DNA from: JAUNQW01 sp043424615
Lineage (GTDB): Bacteria; Bacillota; Bacilli; Lactobacillales; Carnobacteriaceae_A
Direction: 5' to 3'
Assembly (NCBI GenBank): GCA_043424615.1
Contig: JBHWOX010000037.1
Location: 1 to 22,223 of the forward strand
DNA: 22,223 bases
The translations under genes were made by a program, and so were the position numbers. Shown here piece after piece: positions 8,652 through 16,175 of the stretch; the first letter of the stretch is position 1, and the number at the start of each line of letters is the position of its first letter. The notes below the pieces were generated by a model. It searched no databases. It saw only the letters and a program-made list of their open reading frames with translations, and was not told the origin of the DNA.

Positions 8652-8684
8652 AAAGTAAAAAAGCATGTTCGCCAAGCATGCTTT
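8650..8684 (-). terminator. Intrinsic terminator of the alpha/beta hydrolase gene
   Basis: A 10-bp hairpin built on AAAGCATG (8660-8667) and CATGCTTT (8677-8684), with a five-base loop, is followed on the minus strand by TTTTTTACTTTT. It lies 45 bases after the hydrolase stop codon. Confidence 0.75.
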
Positions 8685-8728
8685 ATCAGGTAAAGGGATG
8701 ATTTTAGTCTGTTTTTATATGAAGCGTC

Positions 8729-9640
8729 TTATCCGTTCATGTATTTCTTTTTAAACACTTCAAATGCCTGAGTGAAAGCCATTTTTTCACTGAGTAATAT
8801 CCCTAAATGACCCGTTTTTTGCGATTGATAAAGGAATTTTTCTTGGTGAGGAATCGATTGATAAATATCTTCGGCCATATGAGGCGGGGTTATGGTATCT
8901 TGGGTAGAATAATAAATAAAAGTGGGAATGTTAGGGATATGAGCCACCCATCGACACACATCCAGCTCTCGGAGAGAAATGCCTAGGATCAGCCAACTCC
9001 AAAAACCAATACCAGCAAACAACAATTTGGCAGCCGGAAAACGACTCACTAAATAATAACTTAAGTCAGATAAGGGACAATCCAAGAGCAGAGCATCAAT
9101 GCTTCCCTTTTGACTTTGGCTAGCGGCTATGGCTGCCGTTGCCCCGCCATAAGATTCGCCGAATAGTAAAAGCGAGTGGACATCTTTCTTTTTCTTTCTT
9201 AGCTCTTGCACAATCATAAGAGCTTCAGTCGCTTCTAAAAGAAGTAAACCGTTGCTTTTCACAGGGTGCTGGCCTGAATTGCGTTGGTCATAAGCCACTA
9301 TATTATAGCCCTGATCGTATAAAAATCGCATGGTATTGACTGTACATTCTTTTGTTCCCCCCAAGCGATGAATGAGCACGGCCCAATCTTTAGATTGGGG
9401 CTGGGTAATTTCAATCAGAGGGATGGCATGCTTCAACTGAGGATGCGTAAATTGATACTTTTTCATCTTTTTGTCTTTAATAAATTCTTCAAAATTTTCT
9501 TTGTAATGCTGGAGGTAAAAATTGAGACTACGTGCGGGTGACGTTAAATGCCGCAACCGATAAAAAATAATCGCACCAACGCTAAGGTAAAGCAGCAAAC
9601 TTATACATAATATAAGAACAATTTCTTTCACAGCTAACAC
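8729..9640 (-). CDS. Membrane-anchored alpha/beta hydrolase
   Basis: This is a serine hydrolase of the alpha/beta fold with an N-terminal signal anchor, so the catalytic domain is probably outside the membrane. I chose the GTG at 9640 (303 residues) because GGAAGGAG lies 7 bases upstream; a TTG at 9676 in the same frame has no such site and would absorb the ribosome binding site. The hydrophobic anchor is at about residues 5-25. The nucleophile elbow is GESYGG (Ser163), the acid is likely Asp248 (TQDTITPP) and the base His278 (TGHLG). HRLGG near residue 90 is the oxyanion-loop region. It resembles the YqkD/BAAT-like lipase_3-type hydrolases annotated in Firmicutes. The substrate is unknown. 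It is monocistronic, with a terminator after it and divergent from the DUF2382 genes. Confidence 0.85.
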   Translation of the reverse strand: MLAVKEIVLILCISLLLYLSVGAIIFYRLRHLTSPARSLNFYLQHYKENFEEFIKDKKMKKYQFTHPQLKHAIPLIEITQPQSKDWAVLIHRLGGTKECTVNTMRFLYDQGYNIVAYDQRNSGQHPVKSNGLLLLEATEALMIVQELRKKKKDVHSLLLFGESYGGATAAIAASQSQKGSIDALLLDCPLSDLSYYLVSRFPAAKLLFAGIGFWSWLILGISLRELDVCRWVAHIPNIPTFIYYSTQDTITPPHMAEDIYQSIPHQEKFLYQSQKTGHLGILLSEKMAFTQAFEVFKKKYMNG

Positions 9641-9748
9641 TTTCTTTCTCCTTCCTTTTTGATGGTGGAAGTTCAATCTCTGAGACTTATGGGCAGAATT
9701 TTCCAGTTCTTTCCAAATAATTTAAGTCCGCCTTTTTATAATAGTTAT

Positions 9749-9778
9749 ATTATGGCATATAAAAATGATTGCTTTCAA
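9749..9778 (-). promoter_or_regulatory. Possible promoter of the hydrolase gene
   Basis: On the minus strand TTGAAA (9773-9778) and CATAAT (9749-9754) are separated by 18 bp, about 110 bases before the GTG start. The intergenic region is AT-rich, so this is only a candidate. Confidence 0.35.
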
Positions 9779-9813
9779 ATTTGCTATGATTAGCCTTTCT
9801 CTTTAAATTTTTT

Positions 9814-9819
9814 TATAAT
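9814..9819 (+). promoter_or_regulatory. -10 element of the first DUF2382 gene
   Basis: A perfect TATAAT lies 28 bases before the start codon, but no good -35 hexamer stands 16-18 bp upstream. Expression may be weak or need an activator. Confidence 0.4.
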
Positions 9820-9847
9820 AAAGAGGAAAATTAAAGGAGTGATCAGA

Positions 9848-10657
9848 ATGTTAGAAAAAAATATTATTGGTATCTATAATCAGTTAGATGAAGCAACAAC
9901 TGCGGTTCAAACACTTTTAGAACAAGGGGTCGAGATGGAAGACATCCATGTTGTAGCCAGCCCTAATACACTTGAAAAATTAAAAACTCCTTTCGATAAG
10001 ATCACTTACATACCAGATGACCATCTTTCAACTACCGACGATCGAAACCAAAATTTTGTTTCACAAATAAAAGATTTCTTTTCTTTAGAGCCTGCTCAAA
10101 GCAAACAACCCGCTGCCTACCGAGATTTTGAAGACGATATTATGGCTGGAGCTTTTTTATTAGTTTGTGATCGCAAAATTAATAATCGATTAGAATTAAG
10201 TGATCCCGGTGCCCTAGGTCCTAACGAAATTGACTACTATAAGGACACCATTAAGTTACATCAAGAACGTTTACATGTTAGCCGATCCATCCAAGCGCGC
10301 AAACGAATCCATATCGAAAAGAAAGTCGTGGAAGAAAGTCGTCTGATTGAAGTTCCCATTCTCCGAGAAGAGCTACATGTCACTGAAATTGAATTAGATG
10401 AAAACGGTATGGATATCCCTAACGCCCTGGAAACGACCGTTTATCCTCTGGCTGAAGAAAATATTCAAATCTTTGCTGAACCTTATGTGTCAGATCTTGT
10501 TGAGATTGAAAAGAAAGTCTACAAAGACATTGAAACTATCCATGAAAAAGTCTTGTCTGAAGAGTTGGTCATGGACCAAGAGGGTCACCCTCAAGGCTTG
10601 CAATCAGACCAAGCGCCCTCCCCATACTTAGACCAAGATTCCACTCCCACAGATTAA
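9848..10657 (+). CDS. DUF2382 (YsnF/AvaK-like) general-stress protein, paralog 1
   Basis: The 269-residue soluble protein has two parts. Residues 1-100 resemble the YflT/general stress protein 17M N-terminal domain (IIGIYNQLDEATTAVQTL, then a short loop-rich segment). From about residue 135 a DUF2382 domain follows, with the typical alternation of short beta-strands containing V/I-E-V-P, HVTEIE and similar motifs (IKLHQERL, EVPILREELHVTEI). DUF2382 proteins are linked to general stress in Bacilli and cyanobacteria; the biochemical role is not established. The ATG at 9848 is chosen because AAAGGAG ends 9 bases upstream. The GTG at 9839 would overlap that ribosome binding site. The C-terminal tail (from about 245) is acidic and Gln/Pro-rich. 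A paralog follows 93 bases downstream. Confidence 0.85.
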   Translation: MLEKNIIGIYNQLDEATTAVQTLLEQGVEMEDIHVVASPNTLEKLKTPFDKITYIPDDHLSTTDDRNQNFVSQIKDFFSLEPAQSKQPAAYRDFEDDIMAGAFLLVCDRKINNRLELSDPGALGPNEIDYYKDTIKLHQERLHVSRSIQARKRIHIEKKVVEESRLIEVPILREELHVTEIELDENGMDIPNALETTVYPLAEENIQIFAEPYVSDLVEIEKKVYKDIETIHEKVLSEELVMDQEGHPQGLQSDQAPSPYLDQDSTPTD

Positions 10658-10684
10658 ACGTAAACAAACTTGTATGCATATCAT

Positions 10685-10713
10685 TTGTTCTTAGATTTAA
10701 TGCACTTTATAAT
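10685..10713 (+). promoter_or_regulatory. Promoter of the second DUF2382 gene
   Basis: TTGTTC (10685-10690) and TATAAT (10708-10713) are separated by 17 bp, a good sigma-A-type promoter. It gives a leader of about 30 bases with an AAGGAG ribosome binding site, so paralog 2 can be expressed independently of paralog 1. Confidence 0.65.
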
Positions 10714-10750
10714 GATACTGTAAGTTAAAAAATATAAGGAGTGATACTTT

Positions 10751-11515
10751 ATGGTAGAACGTTTTGTTTACGGATCTTACAGTAATGTTGATGAGGCTAT
10801 TGCGGTGGCTAATGAATTAGTGGAGCGCGGTGTCCCTTCTTCATCCATTGTTGTTTTAGGAAATGATCGTTCTTTAGAAGGCTATTCTTCACAATATGAA
10901 GCGGTTCATGTTGATGAAAGCAACGCTGTAGAAACTGACGAAGGTGGATTCTGGAACTCATTATTTGGTGGGTCTCATAAAGAAACAGAAATTCCTGAAC
11001 TTAGCGCTCATCAAGATGCCTTAACAGCTGATGGCGTTTTAGTTGTTGTTGATAAAACTTACCAAAATGACTTAGTTGGTAGTCATGAAGCTCAACATGC
11101 TGCAGCAGCTGGCCCAGCAACTCATGCTGAAGTTGAAGACACTGAAAGCATCAAACTTCACGAAGAATCTCTACGTGCTCAAGCTAGTGAAGATGCAGCT
11201 ACATCAGGAGATGTACATATCAGCAAACGCACAGTTGAACAAGATGAAACTGTAGAGGTACCTGTTCGTAAAGAAGAAGTGAATATCACTCACCACAAAG
11301 TTAATGATGACACAGCAGTTGATCCAGATGCTTTCCAAGATACTGCCTCTGTTGACGTTAATGTTTCCAATGAAAAAGTTGACGTAGCTAAAGATGTTCG
11401 TGTCACTGATGAAGTTGAAATTGAGAAAACTTCTCATGTTGATACCGAAACTGTCACTGGCACCACTCGTAAAGAAGTCATCGATGTGGAAGATGAAAAC
11501 CATCTCACTGAATAA
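10751..11515 (+). CDS. DUF2382 (YsnF/AvaK-like) general-stress protein, paralog 2
   Basis: The 254-residue, strongly acidic, soluble protein has the same architecture as its upstream neighbour: an N-terminal YflT-like domain at about 1-100 (VYGSYSNVDEAIAVANELVERGV) and a C-terminal DUF2382 domain from about 135 (SIKLHEESL, VEVPVRKEEVNITHHKV, VEIEKTSHVDTETV). An Ala/His/Glu-rich linker lies at about 113-125. Sequence drift between the two copies is large, so the duplication is not recent. Its own strong promoter and a good terminator suggest abundant expression. Role in general stress is taken from the family; no enzymatic residues are evident. Confidence 0.86.
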   Translation: MVERFVYGSYSNVDEAIAVANELVERGVPSSSIVVLGNDRSLEGYSSQYEAVHVDESNAVETDEGGFWNSLFGGSHKETEIPELSAHQDALTADGVLVVVDKTYQNDLVGSHEAQHAAAAGPATHAEVEDTESIKLHEESLRAQASEDAATSGDVHISKRTVEQDETVEVPVRKEEVNITHHKVNDDTAVDPDAFQDTASVDVNVSNEKVDVAKDVRVTDEVEIEKTSHVDTETVTGTTRKEVIDVEDENHLTE

Positions 11516-11524
11516 TATTTGCCG

Positions 11525-11546
11525 GCCCCTTTTTAGGGGCTTTTTT
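11525..11546 (+). terminator. Intrinsic terminator after DUF2382 genes
   Basis: A hairpin of GCCCC (11525-11529) and GGGGC (11536-11540) with a six-base loop is followed directly by six T residues. Confidence 0.88.
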
Positions 11547-11570
11547 ATTTTTAAACCGTTTTTCTTAATC

Positions 11571-11593
11571 TTTGCCAACATATTTGCTATACT
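11571..11593 (+). promoter_or_regulatory. Extended -10 promoter of the MetQ-like gene
   Basis: TGC-TATACT (11585-11593) is an extended -10 element lying 26 bases before the start codon. The -35 is weak. No T-box or SAM riboswitch can fit between the upstream terminator and this promoter. Confidence 0.45.
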
Positions 11594-11619
11594 ATTGAAA
11601 ATATTTTGGAGGGGAAAAA

Positions 11620-12465
11620 ATGAAATTTTCAAAAATTATCTTTACCATGCTTGCTTTACTATTTTTAGTTGGATGTGGGGCGGAAAAAAATTCAGATATG
11701 ACCACGGTTAGTGTTGGGTCCAAAGGATCGGATGCTGAAATATGGAATTATATTGCTGATTCTGAGGCTGCTAAAGAAGCAGGTTTGGATATCCAGGTTC
11801 AAGACATCACGGAAGGCCCTCAAATTAACCAGGCAACGGTTGAAGGTGAAATTGATGTCAATGCTTTTCAAAATTTTGCTTATATGAACGAATTTAATTC
11901 AGATTCAGCTAATAATTCTCTAGCTGTCGTAGGAACAACCTATTTAGAACCTTTTGGTCTGTATTCAAAAAAACATGAAAGCTTAGATGACTTAGCTGAA
12001 GGAGCTACAATTGGTGTGGCAGACTACCCTTCTGACCAAGCCCGTGGTTTGCAATTATTAGCGGCCCATGATTTGATAAAATTAGACGATCAACTCGAGG
12101 GAGAAGCTTCTCTAGCAGATATTGTAGAAAATCCTAAAAATTTACAATTTGAAGAGATGAATGAAAATACTCTTCCCCGCGTATTAGACGACATGGATGG
12201 AGCCGTTTTTGGAAACACTATTGCCATGGAAGCTGGCTTAAATGTTTTCGAGGATACCATCATCTATGAAGAAGTTTCTGAAGACAACGAACAAGCGGTG
12301 AATATTTTAGTCACTATTGAAGGCCGTGAAGATGAAGAAGCCTTACAAAAATTAGTGGATCTCTACCACTCGGAAGAGGTTCAAAAATTCATTGAAGAAG
12401 AATTTGGTGGAACAAAAATCCCGGTTCAAATGGACGATGCCGCCATTGACCAAGCCACTTACTAA
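11620..12465 (+). CDS. metQ: MetQ/NlpA-family substrate-binding lipoprotein
   Basis: This is an extracytoplasmic substrate-binding protein of the NlpA/MetQ family, normally feeding methionine (D- or L-) to the MetNI ABC importer. The 281-residue length is typical. The lipoprotein signal ends in LVGC (Cys19). Family landmarks are GSKGSDAEIWNYI near the start, EGEIDVNAFQNFAYM (ligand region), the hinge part LEPFGLYSKK and a C-terminal EEFGGTKIPV. The ATG at 11620 follows GGAGGGG by 5 bases. No metN or metI gene is adjacent, so the ATPase and permease must lie elsewhere, or the ligand differs. A strong terminator follows, making it a single-gene unit. Confidence 0.88.
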   Translation: MKFSKIIFTMLALLFLVGCGAEKNSDMTTVSVGSKGSDAEIWNYIADSEAAKEAGLDIQVQDITEGPQINQATVEGEIDVNAFQNFAYMNEFNSDSANNSLAVVGTTYLEPFGLYSKKHESLDDLAEGATIGVADYPSDQARGLQLLAAHDLIKLDDQLEGEASLADIVENPKNLQFEEMNENTLPRVLDDMDGAVFGNTIAMEAGLNVFEDTIIYEEVSEDNEQAVNILVTIEGREDEEALQKLVDLYHSEEVQKFIEEEFGGTKIPVQMDDAAIDQATY

Positions 12466-12481
12466 AATCCTTTAAAAAGTT

Positions 12482-12517
12482 AAAGCAGGTCTCATCAGCA
12501 TGCGACCTGCTTTTTTT
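12482..12517 (+). terminator. Intrinsic terminator of the MetQ-like gene
   Basis: A 10-bp hairpin (AAAGCAGGTC at 12482-12491 with GACCTGCTTT at 12504-12513) is followed by a T-run to 12517. It lies 16 bases after the stop codon. Confidence 0.9.
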
Positions 12518-12666
12518 CATCCACCAGGATTATCTTCCCTTCACTATTTTAAGATAAGAGTTACAGCTATTATTTGCTTGCTTAGAGATTCTAGTCAACG
12601 CATTAAATGGTCTCTAGCAGGTCAAACTGTTAAGATAGGTATAAGCACTAAAGAAAGGATGATTTC

Positions 12667-13044
12667 ATGTATAAAACTGGACATGCTCTCACTCAAGAAG
12701 GCAGACAAGGGACTGTAAAATTAGCAGATGACTCTCTGGCTTTAGATATGCGCCAGCAAACGCCAGAAGAATTGTTTGCGATGGCTTATGCCGCCTGCTA
12801 TTACTCTGCTCTTAATGCTGTTAAAGAAGGTCGCTCCATTGATCACGACCACCGTGTCGAGGTCATTGCAGGAGTCGATGAATCAAAAGAAGAAAAACCT
12901 TTGTATGTAACTATTCAAGTAGGCTTTAATGGCCTGGATGATGAAACGAGTCTGCGCTTAGCTCAATATGCCGACCAAGTTTGTCGTTATTCCGTAGCCG
13001 TTGAAGGAAATATTGAAAAAGAAATAGAAATAATCCCCTATTAA
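12667..13044 (+). CDS. ohr: OsmC/Ohr-family peroxide reductase
   Basis: This is a thiol peroxidase of the OsmC/Ohr family, which detoxifies organic hydroperoxides in the cytoplasm. At 125 residues it is slightly shorter than usual Ohr (about 140), mainly at the N-terminus. The two redox cysteines are present: peroxidatic Cys44 in TPEELFAMAYAACYYSAL and resolving Cys106 in QVCRYSVAVEGNI, which matches the Ohr VCPYSxATxGNI motif apart from Arg and Val substitutions. The family arginine is probably Arg13 (EGRQG). The ATG at 12667 follows AAAGGATG. The upstream 150 bases (12518-12666) show no clear promoter and no OhrR-like palindrome. No ohrR gene is adjacent. Ohr rather than OsmC is my preferred assignment. 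Confidence 0.85.
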   Translation: MYKTGHALTQEGRQGTVKLADDSLALDMRQQTPEELFAMAYAACYYSALNAVKEGRSIDHDHRVEVIAGVDESKEEKPLYVTIQVGFNGLDDETSLRLAQYADQVCRYSVAVEGNIEKEIEIIPY

Positions 13045-13055
13045 AGGTACAAAAT

Positions 13056-13091
13056 ATAAAAAACAAGGCTGCTTATTTGCAGCCTTATTTT
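13056..13091. terminator. Bidirectional terminator between ohr and cyclase genes
   Basis: A perfect 8-bp hairpin (AAGGCTGC at 13065-13072, GCAGCCTT at 13079-13086) has a T-rich tail on both strands: ATTTTT on the plus strand and GTTTTTTATATTTT on the minus strand. It serves the convergent genes on either side. Confidence 0.85.
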
Positions 13092-13103
13092 TAATCGATG
13101 TCC

Positions 13104-13850
13104 CTATGATTCTTTCGGGATAATAGCAAAGACTTCGGCTGGGAATCCAGGAGCCTCATCAATATGTGGAACCATGGCCACAATTATGCTACCTACCGCA
13201 GGGACTTGGTCTAAGTATGCCATTAGTTCAATTTGAAATTTATCTTCGGCTAACCAATAGTATTCCGCATCTAAAACTCCCTCAGCACCCGCATCGACTC
13301 CAGAGTCGGTATTGAGCGTTTCATGGCCAATCGCTGTGATTTTACGGTCACGAGACAGGTATTCTAATGCTGGAATGGACCAACCTGGAGTATGTTCAAC
13401 CCCATCTTCATCCACATTTTTGAAATCTTCGGGATTATCAAAATGCTTATACCAGCCAGATGAAAAAGCAACAAAGGCTCCTTCAGGGATCTCCCCATAT
13501 TCTTTTTCGAATGCTTTGATGTCATCCACTGTTACTGCATAGCCATTATCCTCAGCCACCTTATCTTCAAGATGAAGGACATAAAGAGGCAGAACTCTTT
13601 CTTTCAGCCCTAAATCTTCTAAACTTCTTTTTCCTTCCGCAAAATGTTTAGGGGCATCAATATGGGTCCCATGTGACGTTCCAATCGTATATTCTCTGGA
13701 ATCTGCACCTGATTCAGCAATGGTGGAGATAATTTCCATAGATAAAGGATTAAAAGTATGATAAATCGGAATATCTTCCGTGACATCATGGGTTAAATTG
13801 ATCCATTCATAATCTTTTAATTGATCGAGCAGTCGGTGTAATTCATACAT
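13104..13850 (-). CDS. Metal-dependent cyclase/arylformamidase-like (KynB-type) hydrolase
   Basis: This 248-residue protein belongs to the cyclase family (Pfam PF04199), which includes kynurenine formamidase KynB, isatin hydrolase and other metal-dependent amide/lactone hydrolases. The family motif HxGTHxDxPxHF is complete: SHGTHIDAPKHF, with likely metal ligands His60, His63 and Asp65, and His69. NLTHDVTEDIPIYHTF near the N-terminus and AIGHETLNTDSG further on are also family-like. The ATG at 13850 has a GAGGAGG ribosome binding site 7 bases upstream. It follows the unrecognised lipoprotein gene after 29 bases and is probably cotranscribed. No kynurenine-pathway genes are nearby, so the substrate is open. 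Confidence 0.86.
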   Translation of the reverse strand: MYELHRLLDQLKDYEWINLTHDVTEDIPIYHTFNPLSMEIISTIAESGADSREYTIGTSHGTHIDAPKHFAEGKRSLEDLGLKERVLPLYVLHLEDKVAEDNGYAVTVDDIKAFEKEYGEIPEGAFVAFSSGWYKHFDNPEDFKNVDEDGVEHTPGWSIPALEYLSRDRKITAIGHETLNTDSGVDAGAEGVLDAEYYWLAEDKFQIELMAYLDQVPAVGSIIVAMVPHIDEAPGFPAEVFAIIPKES

Positions 13851-13879
13851 TTAGATTCCTCCTCAAAAAATTTAACTTA

Positions 13880-14764
13880 CTATCGGGCTAAGGTCCAATC
13901 TAAGCCCATATACCCATTATTATAGAGGCAAATATTACCCTGAGCAGAAACGACATAGCTTTCTCCATTATCTGACGCAAACTGATATAAAGGAATGGAA
14001 CCAAAATCACTTTGTGATTCCAGAGTGAGCGTCCCTAGGTCCACTCCATTTAAGGCTGCAGAATCTTCTAAATAGCTTTGGGCATCTTCAGCCGAGCTAA
14101 CCACTGCAGCTTCTTTAAAATCAATCACTGGAACTAAAACATCGGTCCCAGGCATTTGTGCCACTTTTTTATCAGCTTGATAGAGGTCTGGATGGAAGTC
14201 AGATTGCTGGCCCACAGGTGTATCGTCTGATACTTTATTGGCTGTGACTTCCTCAGATCCTTCAGTCAATTGATAAGTGACACTCCCATCTTCATTTAAA
14301 ATGATGCTACCAGAAGAGACTGTAGCAAATGAAGGGTCTGTTGGGTACAAGAGCGAACGGAAATTAAGTTGATTAGCGTTCAATTCGGCCTCTAGGAAAT
14401 GATGGATTTCTTCTCCACCAGCAAAGCTGATACCAATTGGGGAAATTTCAAGCTCCCCTTCATAGCTCCCATAAAAATCTTCAATTTTTATATCTTCGGC
14501 TGATTTTTCATCTTTTGCTGTCTCGGTTTCTGACTCTTCTCCACTACTTTGATCTGGAGTTTTTTCAGTCTCTGCTTCAGAAGGTTTTTGACTGTCATCC
14601 GTCGTCTCTGACTGGTCAGACTGCTTCTCTTGGTCAACAATTTGGACTTGATCAGTTTCTGATTGAGCTTCAGTGCTTGGCTGGTCAGAATTCTGACACG
14701 CCATTAATAAAAGAGAAGTTGAAAGAAGAGCGAATACTTTAGATTTTTTGTTGATTATCTTCAT
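13880..14764 (-). CDS. Lipoprotein of unknown function
   Basis: I do not recognise this 294-residue protein. The ATG at 14764 is preferred because AAAAGG lies about 8 bases upstream; a GTG at 14773 overlaps that site. The signal ends in LMAC (Cys23). A low-complexity Ser/Glu/Gln/Asp/Thr linker runs from about 24 to 95 and should extend the rest from the membrane. A globular part follows with beta-rich, lipocalin-like character (FYGSYEGELEISPIGISF, GSIILNEDGSVTYQL) and a C-terminal segment ending NNGYMGLDWTLAR. An alternating strand pattern like SLAP/DUF4767-type lipoproteins of Lactobacillales is possible, but I cannot show it. The cyclase gene follows within 29 bases. Confidence 0.75.
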   Translation of the reverse strand: MKIINKKSKVFALLSTSLLLMACQNSDQPSTEAQSETDQVQIVDQEKQSDQSETTDDSQKPSEAETEKTPDQSSGEESETETAKDEKSAEDIKIEDFYGSYEGELEISPIGISFAGGEEIHHFLEAELNANQLNFRSLLYPTDPSFATVSSGSIILNEDGSVTYQLTEGSEEVTANKVSDDTPVGQQSDFHPDLYQADKKVAQMPGTDVLVPVIDFKEAAVVSSAEDAQSYLEDSAALNGVDLGTLTLESQSDFGSIPLYQFASDNGESYVVSAQGNICLYNNGYMGLDWTLAR

Positions 14765-14803
14765 TTTTAACACCTTTTCTTGTTATATTTAGGTCACACC
14801 TGT

Positions 14804-14831
14804 AGTATAAGCAATTACTAAATCTAGTCTA
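14804..14831 (-). promoter_or_regulatory. Promoter of the lipoprotein-cyclase operon
   Basis: The minus strand has TAGACT (14826-14831) and TATACT (14804-14809) with 16 bp between them, about 40 bases before the lipoprotein ATG. Confidence 0.5.
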
Positions 14832-14888
14832 CAACAGAGCGATTAAAATTGTTTTAAGATAGGATGTCAATTTTTGAGAGGAGTCAAG

Positions 14889-15653
14889 ATGTTAATTTAC
14901 CAAACAAATGAAGTATTAAAAACTTGCCTGTTTGCTGGCCAGATCATGATGTCGAATGGAGCTGAAACTTCTCGGGTTGAAAATACCGTTGTCCATATGG
15001 CCAATTCCTACCAACTTCAAGATATAAAAGTGGTCGCCATGCCGACCTTAATCATTTTAACGGTCCGTGATGGAGAAGGGAATTCCTTCACAGATATGGT
15101 GCGGATGCAAATTGATGAACGGGCAACTAACTTCGACGTCGTGGTGGAAGTCAACAAAATTTCGCGCCGGCTGACCCAAAGAATTGAAGATCCTAAGATC
15201 GTCTACGATCAGCTTCAAAGGATTGCAGAAAATGATTCCAATTTTTCCAACTGGCAAGAAATTGCAGCAGCATCAATAGCCTGTGGGGCTTTTTCCTTCA
15301 TAGTGGGTGGCGCTTACCAAGATATTCTTCCCACTATTATCGTTACCGCTCTAGCGGTCTTGGTTTACGACCTTTGTGTTAAAAAAACTAAAATTATTTT
15401 TTTCAGTGAATTTATGGCTGCCGCCTTTATCGGTTTAATGGCCTATTACCTGCCCCAAATCGGTTTCGGTAAACATTTTGAATTTATTTCGATTGGAGCC
15501 CTGATGTGTTTTGTCCCTGGGGTTGCTATTTCCAATACTTTCCATGACTTTTTTAAAGGCCATATGTTATCCGGGCTCTCTATGTTGGCCCGCTCTCTCC
15601 TCACTGCTTTAGCTGTGGGCTTAGGAATAGTTGTCGTTTTGAATTTTATTTAG
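14889..15653 (+). CDS. yjjP: ThrE-type exporter, larger subunit (YjjP-like)
   Basis: This is one half of a two-component exporter of the ThrE family (DUF1212/PF06738). Members export threonine and serine, or succinate in E. coli YjjPB. The 254-residue protein has the diagnostic N-terminal soluble part with MMSNGAETSRVENTV (G-x-ET-x-R-x-E), then about five membrane segments from residue 120 on (SIACGAFSFIVGGAY, ILPTIIVTALAVLVYDL, the FIGLMAYYL region and two more). The ATG at 14889 follows GAGAGGAG. A TTG at 14874 in the same frame would include that site. The partner gene begins 6 bases after its stop, indicating an operon and a complex. In corynebacterial ThrE both parts are fused. Confidence 0.9.
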   Translation: MLIYQTNEVLKTCLFAGQIMMSNGAETSRVENTVVHMANSYQLQDIKVVAMPTLIILTVRDGEGNSFTDMVRMQIDERATNFDVVVEVNKISRRLTQRIEDPKIVYDQLQRIAENDSNFSNWQEIAAASIACGAFSFIVGGAYQDILPTIIVTALAVLVYDLCVKKTKIIFFSEFMAAAFIGLMAYYLPQIGFGKHFEFISIGALMCFVPGVAISNTFHDFFKGHMLSGLSMLARSLLTALAVGLGIVVVLNFI

Positions 15654-15659
15654 AGGAGC

Positions 15660-16130
15660 ATGAATGTGCAAACACTAATTCATTTATTTTTTGCTTTCAT
15701 TGGAACTTGGGGCTTCACTGTTTACTTTAATACCCCTCGTCATTTGGTTTTTATTACCTCTTTAAATGGCATGTTTGCCTATGCCATCTATTTGCTTGTC
15801 CAACATTTGACAGCTGGCAATAGCTTGAGCCTGTTTATCTCTTCAGCTGTCGCCGCTTTGACCGTGAACTTGGTCGCCCAAATTTTAGCACGAGTAAAAA
15901 AAGCTCCCGTGATTGCTTTTTCCACTCCAGGTATCGTCACCCTCGTACCCGGGGGTATTTCTTATTCCATGATGAGAGCCTTTACCCTCGGACAAACCGT
16001 ACCAGCTTTAAACTTTGCCCGAGACACAATCTTTGTCGCAGGAGCTATTGCCCTAGGTATTGGTTTAGGAAGCGGAGCCTATCATCTATTGTATAAGCTA
16101 CTACCTAAAAAGATGAAAGGTAAAATTTAG
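15660..16130 (+). CDS. yjjB: ThrE-type exporter, smaller subunit (YjjB-like)
   Basis: The 156-residue membrane protein of the ThrE_2/DUF3815 family (PF12821) pairs with the upstream YjjP-like subunit. It has about four to five membrane segments and the family features TWGFTVYFNTPR near the start and STPGIVTLVPGG in the middle. Start choice is uncertain: the ATG at 15660 lies only one base after GAGGAG, while the in-frame GTG at 15666 has the standard 7-base spacing and would give 154 residues. A terminator follows. The natural substrate (threonine/serine or a dicarboxylate) cannot be told from the sequence. Confidence 0.9.
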   Translation: MNVQTLIHLFFAFIGTWGFTVYFNTPRHLVFITSLNGMFAYAIYLLVQHLTAGNSLSLFISSAVAALTVNLVAQILARVKKAPVIAFSTPGIVTLVPGGISYSMMRAFTLGQTVPALNFARDTIFVAGAIALGIGLGSGAYHLLYKLLPKKMKGKI

Positions 16131-16145
16131 AAAATCAAGACCGTC

Positions 16146-16175
16146 TAAGAGAAATAGATTCTCTCTTATTTTTTT
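16146..16175 (+). terminator. Intrinsic terminator of the yjjPB operon
   Basis: TAAGAGA (16146-16152) pairs with TCTCTTA (16162-16168) over a nine-base loop, followed by a T-run to 16175. It overlaps the end of the convergent rhodanese gene. Confidence 0.75.

Noticed and set aside
9640..9676. TTG start at 9676 for the hydrolase
   Set aside because: It would place the GGAAGGAG ribosome binding site inside the gene; the GTG at 9640 has ideal spacing.
11547..11619. S-box or T-box riboswitch before the MetQ-like gene
   Set aside because: Only 73 bases between terminator and start codon, too short for either and lacking their motifs.
11204..11632. 142-codon minus-strand frame opposite paralog 2 of DUF2382
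   Set aside because: Antisense shadow of a well-supported gene, crosses its terminator, no ribosome binding site.
12500..12718. 72-codon plus-strand frame between metQ-like and ohr genes
   Set aside because: It starts inside the terminator hairpin and overlaps the ohr start; composition is not protein-like.
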